11,178 nt of DNA, from the NCBI GenBank assembly GCA_947459055.1, contig CANHCG010000030.1, forward strand, positions 1 to 11,178, written 5' to 3'. Numbering within the stretch: the stretch's first letter is position 1; every line of letters begins with the position of its first letter. The position numbers and the translations under genes are program-made. The notes below the pieces were generated by a model. That model had not been told where the DNA came from. It saw nothing but the letters and a program-made list of their open reading frames with translations, and made no database searches. This document shows, piece after piece, positions 1 through 8,400 of the stretch. This DNA comes from Cytophagaceae bacterium (GTDB taxonomy: Bacteria > Bacteroidota > Bacteroidia > Cytophagales > Spirosomataceae).

Positions 1-495
1 AATGCGAAAGATAGAACCTACATTGGAAATCCAAACCCTACGTTTGTAGGTGGTTTGACAACGAACGTTCGTTACAAGGCATTTGACTTACAAGTTCAAT
101 TGACTAGCCAATTAGGTGCAAAAATCGTAAACACGAATGCATTATTATTAGGTCGTCAAGATGGTCGTTTAGCTGAATCAGGTGCTTTGAAAACAGCATT
201 GACTTCAGTAATCAATGATGAGCGTACAATCCCAATGGATTACTATGTAGAGTCTGGTGACTTCTTACGTATTAACAACGCATCGATCGGATACACTTTG
301 CCAGTAAAAGGAGTATTCAAAAGAGCTCGTATCTATGTAGCTGGAAACAATTTAGCTGTGTTTACTAATTACACAGGTGTGGATCCAGAGGTAAGCCAAA
401 ACTTAGCAATTGGTGCGGCTGCTCCAGGTATTGACGTTCGTGAGACTTACTACAAAACTCGTGCTATTACTGCGGGTGTAAATCTTACGTTCTAA
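1..495 (+). CDS. SusC/RagA-family TonB-dependent outer-membrane transporter, C-terminal fragment
   Basis: This is the last 164 codons of a SusC-like transporter; the 5' part lies outside the window and frame 1 is open from the first base. SusC proteins are about 1000-residue TonB-dependent beta-barrels that import ligands captured by a SusD lipoprotein lid. What is visible is typical of the family's barrel end: an IGNPNP motif near the window start, a FRY/VRYK-like strand, LRINNASIGYTLP, an R-IYVAGNNL-FT strand, YTGVDPEVS, APGID, and a final strand AITAGVNLTF with the C-terminal Phe needed for BAM-dependent barrel assembly. A SusD gene follows after 50 bases, as in nearly all SusC/SusD loci. 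Codon use is strongly biased (Arg mostly CGT), which fits high expression. Family assignment is secure; the substrate is unknown because the N-terminal domain and plug are missing. Confidence 0.95.
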   Translation, partial: NAKDRTYIGNPNPTFVGGLTTNVRYKAFDLQVQLTSQLGAKIVNTNALLLGRQDGRLAESGALKTALTSVINDERTIPMDYYVESGDFLRINNASIGYTLPVKGVFKRARIYVAGNNLAVFTNYTGVDPEVSQNLAIGAAAPGIDVRETYYKTRAITAGVNLTF

Positions 496-545
496 ACATT
501 TAAATCAAACTATTCGTTATATAACTTAATTAATAACAAATAAAA
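496..545 (+). other. AT-rich SusC-SusD intergenic spacer / translation start region
   Basis: This 50-base spacer between the SusC stop and the SusD start is very AT-rich and ends in an A-rich tract (aacaaataaaaatg) with no Shine-Dalgarno sequence. That is the usual form of a Bacteroidota translation start. It holds a 10-base palindrome gttatataac (516-525) and ttaattaa (526-533), but no TAnnTTTG promoter element and no terminator, so SusD is probably cotranscribed with SusC. Confidence 0.5.
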
Positions 546-2015
546 ATGAAAAAATATATCTATAAAGTACTTTCAGTAGGTGTTTTCGCTTCGTTAGCCC
601 TATCGTCTTGTACAGATTTAACTGAGCCAGTTTACGATGCGATCCCTGCAGATCAATTCTTGAAAACAGATGCTCAAATTGCTGCGGCCTTAGGACCTGC
701 TTATGGTGGTCTTCGTGGAATCACTTGGGATTGGTTTAATCCAAGTGAAGCTTCTTCAGATGAATTGATCGTTCCTACTCGCGGGGGTGACTGGTATGAT
801 GGTGGTGATTGGTTGGCGTATTCTCGTCACACATGGACGCCTCAACACGGTCCGATTAACGGAATGTGGGGTTTCATCTTTGGTAATATCTCTCAGATTA
901 ACCAATTAATCCCAGTAGTAAAGACAAACCAAAAAGCAGTAGATGAGTTACGTGCTGTACGTGCTTTCTATTACTTCATGGCCATCGATGCGTTTGGAAA
1001 CGTCCCTATCGTAACAGATAATGCGTCTTCATCGGCTACTAAAACTCGTGCTGAGGTGTATGCATTCATCAAATCTGAGTTAGAATCAGCGATTCCAAAC
1101 TTAGTAGCTGGTAAAGCATATTCTCGTATGACAAAGGATGCTGCGACGATGTTGTTAGCTAAAATGAAGTTGAACGCAGGTGTTTATTCAGGAACGGCTG
1201 ATTGGCAAGGTGCTTATGATGCAGCAAATGCTGTAATCAAGTCGACAAATAACTACTCGTTATCATCTTCTACAGTTTCTAACTTTATCGTTCAAAACCA
1301 AGGTTCAGGCGAAAACATCTGGACAATTCCTTACGATAGCTTTAAAGCAGGTGGTTTGAACTTCCACATGAGAACTTTGCACTATGCAAATGCTCAAACT
1401 TATGGATTGGGTAACTCTCCTTGGAATGGTTTCTGTACTTTAGCTGATTTCTATAACTCATTCGAGTCTAAAGATTTACGTCAAGCGATGTGGATCAAAG
1501 GTCAGCAATATGCTGCCTCTGGTGCTGCCTTGACAGATGCAAAAGGTGCTCCTTTAGCGTTTATCGCTGATTTCCAAAAAGATCAAATGACTGATGCAGA
1601 TCCAGAATTCCAAGTAGCTGGTATCCGTGCGCAGAAATACGAAATCCAACGCAACAACCCGAACGGTGACCAGTCAAATGACTACGTTGTTTTCCGTTTA
1701 GCTGACGCGATCATGATGCGTGCAGAAGCTGCTTTCCGTTTAGGAAAAACAGCTGAAGCTTTAGCTGATGTGAATACCATTCGTAAGCGTTCAGGTGTAG
1801 ATCCTTTGACTACCTTGACGGCTGCTGATATCTTAGCAGAACGTGGACGTGAGTTCGCATGGGAAGGATGGAGACGTAATGATATGATTCGTTTCGGTAC
1901 TTTCTCCTTAGAGCGTAAGTTCATGAAGAAGTTAGACAAAACACGTGAGTTGTTCCCAATTCCACAACCACGTATCGATGCTAACCCTGCATTGAAACAA
2001 AATCCAGGATATTAA
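546..2015 (+). CDS. SusD/RagB-family surface nutrient-binding lipoprotein
   Basis: SusD-like lipoproteins sit on the outer leaflet and cap the SusC barrel, delivering ligand to it. The 489-residue length is normal for the family. A signal peptide (residues 1-21) ends in lipobox LSSC with the lipidated Cys at 22. The N-terminal SusD-like part follows, with TRGGDWYDGG (78-87), HTWTPQHGPINGMW (about 95-108) and the helical motif VRAFYYFMAIDAFGNVPIV (138-156). The C-terminal SusD/RagB part has ADAIMMRAEAAFRLG, DVNTIRKRSG, ERGREFAWEGWRRNDMIRFG and the family tail LFPIPQPRIDANP...LKQNPGY. The ATG at 546 is chosen because it gives the complete signal peptide and follows an A-rich leader. It lies directly downstream of SusC and ahead of a strong terminator, so it is the last gene of that transcript. 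Arg codons are almost all CGT, unlike the genes after the terminator. The family is certain; the ligand is not predictable. Confidence 0.97.
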   Translation: MKKYIYKVLSVGVFASLALSSCTDLTEPVYDAIPADQFLKTDAQIAAALGPAYGGLRGITWDWFNPSEASSDELIVPTRGGDWYDGGDWLAYSRHTWTPQHGPINGMWGFIFGNISQINQLIPVVKTNQKAVDELRAVRAFYYFMAIDAFGNVPIVTDNASSSATKTRAEVYAFIKSELESAIPNLVAGKAYSRMTKDAATMLLAKMKLNAGVYSGTADWQGAYDAANAVIKSTNNYSLSSSTVSNFIVQNQGSGENIWTIPYDSFKAGGLNFHMRTLHYANAQTYGLGNSPWNGFCTLADFYNSFESKDLRQAMWIKGQQYAASGAALTDAKGAPLAFIADFQKDQMTDADPEFQVAGIRAQKYEIQRNNPNGDQSNDYVVFRLADAIMMRAEAAFRLGKTAEALADVNTIRKRSGVDPLTTLTAADILAERGREFAWEGWRRNDMIRFGTFSLERKFMKKLDKTRELFPIPQPRIDANPALKQNPGY

Positions 2016-2030
2016 TTATCCATAATTCTT

Positions 2031-2068
2031 GAAAAAGGCAGAACCCTAGGTTCTGCCTTTTTCTTTTA
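2031..2068 (+). terminator. Intrinsic terminator after SusD
   Basis: A perfect 15-bp inverted repeat has its left arm gaaaaaggcagaacc at 2031-2045, loop cta at 2046-2048 and right arm ggttctgcctttttc at 2049-2063, followed by tttt. The GC core (ggcagaacc) flanked by A5 and T5 tracts is a classic Rho-independent terminator. It starts 16 bases after the SusD stop and would end the SusC/SusD transcript. Because the arms carry both an A tract and a T tract it could also work in reverse, but no converging gene is present. Confidence 0.93.
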
Positions 2069-2086
2069 TAAACGCCTACAAATTCG

Positions 2087-2094
2087 TATTTTTG
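2087..2094 (+). promoter_or_regulatory. Bacteroidota-type -7 promoter element (TAnnTTTG)
   Basis: TATTTTTG at 2087-2094 matches the Bacteroidota primary-sigma -7 consensus TAnnTTTG exactly. It sits between the SusD terminator and the first gene of the next unit, where a promoter is expected. Transcription would start near 2100, leaving a leader of roughly 20 bases before the ATG at 2119. No clear -33 TTG is seen at the usual distance (about 2060-2068 reads tttcttttat), so the call rests on the -7 element and its position. The same octamer also occurs by chance inside coding sequence. Confidence 0.55.
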
Positions 2095-2118
2095 CATTCC
2101 CAAAACCACCCTTTTGTG

Positions 2119-5100
2119 ATGAAAAAATTAGTTGCACTTCTCTCGATTTCTTATCTGTTTTTTCAATGTTCCTCCAAAGAAGATACCCTTTTCGAAGAAT
2201 TACCCGCTTCTGAAACGGGGATCGATTTCGTCAATCGAAGCCTTGAAAAGAAAGAATTCAATATTTTTAACTACCGAAACTTTTACAACGGTGGCGGGGT
2301 GGCCATCGGCGATGTAAATCAAGACGGTTTATCTGACATTTTTGTAACCTCTAACTTCGAAGAGAATAAACTCTACCTCAATAAAGGTGGTATGAAATTC
2401 GAAGATATAAGTACCCAAGCCGGTATTGTCGGCAAGAAATTCTGGTCCACAGGGGTAACATTTGCCGATGTCAATGGTGACGGCCTCATGGATATCTATG
2501 TTTGTAATTCCGGTTCTCGGGACCAACGCGGTAACCAATTGTACCTCAACACCGGCATAAAAAACGGAATTCCCGCCTATAAAGAAATCGCCAAAGAAGC
2601 CGGCCTGGCTGATGGTGGACTCTCCACCCACGCCGCATTCTTTGATTATGACCGAGATGGTGATCTCGACATGTACCTATTAAATAACAGTTTTACGCCA
2701 ATCGATAAATTAGGCTATACGAATCTTCGTGACCAACGAGATGGCCTCGGCGGCGATAAACTTTTCAGAAATGATAGCCCCGACAGCAAAATCATCAAGT
2801 TTACCGATGTTTCGGCAGCCGCCGGAATTTACGGCAGCTTGATTGGATTTGGCTTAGGTATCACGATTGGGGATGTGAATAATGATAATTGGCCAGATAT
2901 CTATATCTCCAATGACTTTTACGAACGCGATTATTTATACATCAATCAACACAACGGGACATTTAAAGAGGATTTAGAAAATCAAATGCCTCACATCTCC
3001 CTCAGCTCCATGGGTGCTGACATCGCAGATATTAATGACGATGGAAACCTCGATATTTTTGTAACAGATATGTTGCCTGGCGATGATCGCCGATTGAAAA
3101 CTACCTCCATATTCGAGGGATACAACCTCGTCGATCTAAAATTAAAACGTGGTTTTTGGCATCAATACATGCGAAATAACCTTCAGTTAAACAATGGCGA
3201 CGGTACCTTCTCCGAAGTGGGCCAATTAGCCGGAGTGCATGCCACCGACTGGTCTTGGGGCGCCTTGATCTTCGATATGGACAATGATGGTAAGAAAGAT
3301 ATTTTTGTTGCTAATGGGATTGCCAAGGATTTAACGGATCAAGATTTCGTAGATTTTCTAGGAGATCGCAACACAATGCAACAAATGCTCGACGGAAAAA
3401 AATTCGATTACAAAGAATTTACCGATAAAATTTCCTCTGTTCCCATTCCGAATTACGCATTCAAAAATGAGGGCGATTTGAAATTTACCAACCAAGTAAA
3501 ATCTTGGGGGCTCGAAGGTCCTGGCTTTTCAAATGGTTCAGCTTATGGGGATTTGGACAACGATGGAGACTTAGATTTAGTCGTTAATAACGTTAATTCG
3601 CCTTTATCGGTGTTTAAAAATAAGTCCACCGAAACCCTGAAAAACCACTTCTTGACTGTGCATTTAAAAGGAACGGGTCGGAATTTAAATGGAATTGGGG
3701 CGCGGGTGACGGTGTTTCAGCAAGGGGGCATTAAAGTACTCCAACAAATGCCAAATCGCGGTTTTCAATCCTCCAGCGATCATCAAATGGTTTTTGGTCT
3801 AGGTCAAAATGGGAAAATTGATTCCCTTCAAATCATTTGGCCAGATGATCATATGCAAACCCTGAAAAATGTAAAGGCAGATCAGGTGTTGAACTTAGAA
3901 TATCAACAAGCCAAAGGCCTTTTCAATTATGTTACGCCTGTTCCCAAGGCTTTATTCGCCGATGTTACTTCAGGAACTTTAAATTTTGTACATCAAGAAA
4001 GTATGTTCAACGACTACGATCGCGATGTGCTTTTGAAACAAAAAATATCTACACAAGGGCCTGCCATGGCCGTGGGGGATGTGAATGGGGATGGATTAGA
4101 TGATATTTACATGGGTGGTGCCGCGGGTCAAGTAAAAAAATTATTTATCCAAAACGCTGCGGGTAAATTTGTCGATACCCCTCAGGCTGATTTTTCACTC
4201 GATCAAACAACGGAAAATACCGATGCCTTATTTTTCGATGCAGATAAGGATGGCGACCAAGATTTATTTGTTGTCACAGGTAGTAATGAATTCGAGGAGA
4301 ACGCCCCCGAATTACATGATTTATTGTATCTCAATGATGGGAAAGGCCATTTAGTGCGGGATTTGCGGTTCCCAACAATCTACGAAAATGGTTCTTGCGT
4401 CACCGCAGCCGATTATGATAAAGATGGCGACATGGATTTATTCGTAGGCTCCCGAATGATTTCGGGTAAATATGGCATGAATCCACCGAGTAATTTATAC
4501 ATCAACGATGGTACCGGTGCCTTTAAAAACCAATCCAAACGCTATATGCCCGAAGTCACCGAATTAGGTATGGTGACAGATGCCGAATGGACCGATGTGA
4601 ACCAAGATGGCTATCCCGATTTAGTCGTTAGCCAAGATTGGGGTGGAATTTTAGTATTTAAAAATGAACGAGGACGTAAATTAGTCAAGCAAGCAATGAT
4701 TCCAGGATCGGAAGGTCTTTGGGGATGCTTAAAACCAGCCGATATCGACGGAGATGGCGATGTGGATTTTATTGCGGGCAATATGGGCCTGAATTCTAAA
4801 ATAAAAGCCTCAGCTGAAAATCCGGCCTTTTTGCAAGTTGGCGATTTTGATAAAAATGGGGTAGTCGAACAAATCATTTCTTGCGTGACCGAGGATGGGA
4901 AAACGTATCCGATGGTTTTGAAAGGAGAGATGCAGCGCGCCTTGCCGATGATTAAAAAGAATTTTATCAAGTATAAGGATTATGCCAACAAATCGATGGA
5001 TGAATTGTTTACCAATGAACAACGCGAAGGAAGCCTAATCAAACAAGTGACGACGACCGAATCATCTTTTTTCATCAATGACGGGAAAGGGAATTTCACT

Positions 5101-5427
5101 CGTTTGGCGCTACCTTACCAAGCTCAATTTTCTCCGGTTCGTGCGATTGAAACGGGTGATTTTGATGCGGATGGCCATTTGGATATGTTGTTAGCCGGTA
5201 ATTTTTTCGATTCCTTGCCGGAATGGGGGCGTTTTGATGCCAATTACGGTTTACTTCTACAAGGCCTCGGCAAAGGAAAATTCAAGGTAGTATCTTCCAA
5301 AGATTCCGGGTTTAGAACTCGGGGTCAAGTACGTAAAATGGCGGCGGTAAAATCCGTTGGAAAATCAATCAAATGGGTCCTAGCGAAAAACAATGACCCT
5401 GCCCAAGTATTTAGTTTGAAAAAATAG
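2119..5427 (+). CDS. Large VCBS/FG-GAP repeat lipoprotein with central ASPIC/UnbV domain (CRTAC1-like), copy 1
   Basis: This 1102-residue protein is probably secreted and lipid-anchored. The signal peptide MKKLVALLSISYLFFQ ends before Cys17; the lipobox FFQC is weak, but CSSKED after it resembles Bacteroidota surface-export signals. Fourteen Asp-rich loops of the DxDxDGxxD type (FG-GAP/VCBS repeats, calcium-binding in known relatives) begin at about residues 65, 117, 176, 252, 304, 386 and 478, then 654, 707, 765, 826, 875, 909 and 1014. Between the two sets of seven lies an ASPIC/UnbV domain (about 511-596) with NGIGARV, NRGFQSS, FGLG and IIWPD. The C-terminal part has GNMGLNSK and a helical insertion around 936-965. 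An in-frame TTG at 2092 overlaps the promoter element, and GTG at 2116 is adjacent; ATG at 2119 is preferred because it begins the signal peptide directly. The gene is first in a tight operon. Some database entries call this family RNA-binding, which is not supported here. Its actual function is unknown; ligand or glycan binding is an inference. Confidence 0.92.
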   Translation: MKKLVALLSISYLFFQCSSKEDTLFEELPASETGIDFVNRSLEKKEFNIFNYRNFYNGGGVAIGDVNQDGLSDIFVTSNFEENKLYLNKGGMKFEDISTQAGIVGKKFWSTGVTFADVNGDGLMDIYVCNSGSRDQRGNQLYLNTGIKNGIPAYKEIAKEAGLADGGLSTHAAFFDYDRDGDLDMYLLNNSFTPIDKLGYTNLRDQRDGLGGDKLFRNDSPDSKIIKFTDVSAAAGIYGSLIGFGLGITIGDVNNDNWPDIYISNDFYERDYLYINQHNGTFKEDLENQMPHISLSSMGADIADINDDGNLDIFVTDMLPGDDRRLKTTSIFEGYNLVDLKLKRGFWHQYMRNNLQLNNGDGTFSEVGQLAGVHATDWSWGALIFDMDNDGKKDIFVANGIAKDLTDQDFVDFLGDRNTMQQMLDGKKFDYKEFTDKISSVPIPNYAFKNEGDLKFTNQVKSWGLEGPGFSNGSAYGDLDNDGDLDLVVNNVNSPLSVFKNKSTETLKNHFLTVHLKGTGRNLNGIGARVTVFQQGGIKVLQQMPNRGFQSSSDHQMVFGLGQNGKIDSLQIIWPDDHMQTLKNVKADQVLNLEYQQAKGLFNYVTPVPKALFADVTSGTLNFVHQESMFNDYDRDVLLKQKISTQGPAMAVGDVNGDGLDDIYMGGAAGQVKKLFIQNAAGKFVDTPQADFSLDQTTENTDALFFDADKDGDQDLFVVTGSNEFEENAPELHDLLYLNDGKGHLVRDLRFPTIYENGSCVTAADYDKDGDMDLFVGSRMISGKYGMNPPSNLYINDGTGAFKNQSKRYMPEVTELGMVTDAEWTDVNQDGYPDLVVSQDWGGILVFKNERGRKLVKQAMIPGSEGLWGCLKPADIDGDGDVDFIAGNMGLNSKIKASAENPAFLQVGDFDKNGVVEQIISCVTEDGKTYPMVLKGEMQRALPMIKKNFIKYKDYANKSMDELFTNEQREGSLIKQVTTTESSFFINDGKGNFTRLALPYQAQFSPVRAIETGDFDADGHLDMLLAGNFFDSLPEWGRFDANYGLLLQGLGKGKFKVVSSKDSGFRTRGQVRKMAAVKSVGKSIKWVLAKNNDPAQVFSLKK

Positions 5428-5433
5428 TATAAA

Positions 5434-8400
5434 ATGAATCCATTGTTTAAATTTTTTACCTGCTGTATGCTTTTACTGAACCTGATGGCTTGTTCCTCAG
5501 GTGAAAAGGATGTCGTATTGTTCGAGAAATTAGACAGTAAAAAAACGCACATCGATTTCTCAAATAACATCACTGAAACCAAGGATTTTAACATCCTAGA
5601 TTACCTTTATTTTTATAATGGAGGCGGTGTTTCTGCTGGCGATATTAATAATGACGGACTTGTTGATCTGTTTTTTGTATCCAATCAAGGCAAGAATAAA
5701 TTGTACCTGAATAAGGGCAATATGGAATTCGAAGACATTTCCGTCAAGGCGGGCATCGAAGGATTTTCCGACTGGAAAACTGGGGTAACTATGGCGGATG
5801 TGAATGCCGATGGACTTTTAGATATCTACGTCTGTGCGGTGGGAAATTTCAAAGGCATGGAGGGTTCGAATGAATTATACATCAACAACGGCGACTTAAC
5901 CTTCACCGAAAAAGCCAATGCCTTTGGCCTGGATTTTACCGGGTTTTCGACCCAAGCGGCCTTTTTCGATTATGACAAGGACGGAGATTTAGATTGTTAT
6001 TTGTTGAACCATGCGGTTCACAACACCCGTTCCTACGATCGCGTAAATACGCGGATGCTGAAGGACAACGAAGCCGGGGATTATTTATATCGCAACGAAG
6101 GCGGACATTTCAAAGATGTTTCCAAAGAATCTGGGATTTACCAAGCCGCGATGGGCTATGGCTTAGGGCTTTCGGTAGGTGATTTGAATAATGACGGTTG
6201 GCTCGATCTTTATGTCTCCAACGACTTTCACGAGGATGATTATTACTACATAAACCAACAAAATGGTACCTTTAAAGAAGGAATCAAAGACCACTTTAAA
6301 CACTTGAGTCGCTTCTCCATGGGCTCTGACATGGCGGATATTAACAATGATGGCTATCAGGACATCATGACACTCGATATGTATCCGGAGGACGAAAGAG
6401 TTGAAAAATCCTCGGTAGGCGAGGATCCGCTGGATATCTATTTGTATAAATTGCAATTTGGATATTTCAATCAATACAGTCGCAATTGTTTGCAGTTGAA
6501 CATGGGCGGAAAGAAATTCTCAGACATCGCGGCGTCGTCTGGGGTGGCAGCGACGGATTGGAGCTGGAGTACGCTATTAGCGGATTACGATGGCGACGGA
6601 ATCAAAGATATTTTTATTTCGAATGGAATATTGCGGCGGCCGAATGACCTGGATTACTTGAAATTTGTAATCGGGGATTCGTTGCACTATGGCTTGCCGA
6701 CCTCCGAGAAATTAGACCAACAAGCCATCGACCTCATGCCTTCCGGAAAGGTCCATAATTATTTATACAAAGGTGCCAAAGACCTACGTTTCATCGATAA
6801 ATCGATGGCTTGGGGTTTTGAGGCAGAAGGAATTTCGAATGGGGCCGCCTATGCCGATTTGGATAATGATGGAGATTTGGATTTAATTTCTAATAATTTA
6901 AATGAGTCAGCCGGGATTTATCAAAATAACGCAAGGCAATTGCTCAAGCATAATTTTATCAAAATCAAATTCAAAGGCGAGGGTGGAAATACGTTTGGGA
7001 TTGGCGCGAAAGTGATTTTGAAAACGAAGGATGGGCAACAATTGCAGCAACTCATGCCCACTCGCGGTTTTATGAGTTCGGTGGAACCGACTCTTCTTTT
7101 TGGAATCGGGACTTTAGCCCAAGTGGATTCGTTGATTGTCATTTGGGAAAATCAAAAAATTGAAATCATTAAAAATCCAAAAATCAATCAAACGCTGGTG
7201 CTTTCTCAAAAAAATGCGCAAATACCAGTGAAAGATTTTCAGTTTTTCGAACCGGTGAAACCGATGTTTGAAGAGGTGACATCAACGATTTCAGTCGGTT
7301 ATAAACACCTTGAAAATACCTATTTTGATTTTAATCGTGAATTGTTAATTCCATTTAAAGTATCCATCGAAGGGCCTAAAATGGCCGTGGGCGATGTGAA
7401 TGGTGATGGCTTAGACGACTTTTATGTGGGAGGGGCTAAATATCAAGCGGGCCAATTATTCCTGCAAAAAGGCACAGGTTTTGTTCCTTCAAAACAAACC
7501 GCATTTTTTGTGGACTCCCTGTACGAAGATGTAGATGCATTGTTTTTTGATGCAGATGGAGATAAGGACCAAGATTTGTATGTAGTGACAGGTGGGAATG
7601 AGTTTTATGATCAAATGCCGGAACAATTTGACCGCTTGTATCTGAATGATGGCAAGGGCAATTTCACGCGAGATATGCAGGCATTACCTCCGATGTTCGA
7701 TAACAAATCAGTGGTAAGGCCTTGTGATTTTGATCGAGATGGAGATGTGGATTTGTTTGTAGGTGGCCGGGTGGTGGCTTATAGTTATGGAAAATCGCCG
7801 CGTTCTTATTTACTGGTCAATAATGGAAAGGGGAAATTTAAGGATGTGACAGTTGCTCAGGCACCTGATTTGCGCGAGGCGGGGATGATTTCGGAGGCGA
7901 TTTGGTCGGACATCGACGGTGATGGGGATCAAGATTTAACCGTGGTGGGGGATTGGATGCCGATAAAAATGTTTGTGAATAATTCGGGGAAATTCACGGC
8001 TTTGGAAAATGGCTTAGAGGAATTTACGGGTTTTTGGTCGGGGATCACCGCAGGTGATTTTGACCGCGATGGGGATATGGATTTTGTGGTGGGGAATTTG
8101 GGAACAAATACGAAATTGCGGAAATCGCTCGATGGGAAATTGAAAATGTACATGAAGGATATCGATAAAAACGATACAAAAGAACATATCATCGGGTATA
8201 GCCGGGAGGGTGAATGGTATCCGATCAATAGCAAAGATGAAATGGGTAAACAAATGCCGAGTATCATCAATAAAAAATACACGGATTACAAACAATTTGC
8301 TGGCAAAAGCTTGGCTGAATTATTTAATGAAGGCGAATTGGAAGGTGCGGAGGAAAAAATGATCAATACCTTTGAATCAGTGTATCTTGAGAATACAGGC

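Noticed and set aside
516..537. AT-only palindromes (gttatataac, ttaattaa) upstream of SusD, considered as an operator or attenuator
   Set aside because: Short AT palindromes are expected in such an AT-rich spacer, and the possible longer stem (gttat...ataac) has mismatches and no T-run after it.
2132..2317. A 61-codon + strand frame at the start of the first large lipoprotein gene
   Set aside because: It is a shifted frame inside a well-supported coding region, with no recognisable protein features.
3300..3307. Further exact TAnnTTTG promoter-like matches inside copy 1 (TATTTTTG at 3054-3061 and 3300-3307, TATGTTTG at 2497-2504)
   Set aside because: They are produced by the repeated protein motifs D-I-F-V and D-I-Y-V-C (gat att ttt gt.), not by promoter selection. 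They also show that the octamer alone is weak evidence.
3649..7206. RNA-binding function suggested by common database names for ASPIC/UnbV proteins
   Set aside because: No RNA-binding motif is visible, and the signal peptides with lipidated Cys place the proteins in the cell envelope.
7876..8110. A G-rich stretch with many GGG and GGGG runs, considered as a possible G-quadruplex or foreign segment
   Set aside because: The runs are in frame as Gly/Trp/Asp codons (gatggggat, gtgggg), the loops between them are long and irregular, and the protein stays collinear with its paralog.
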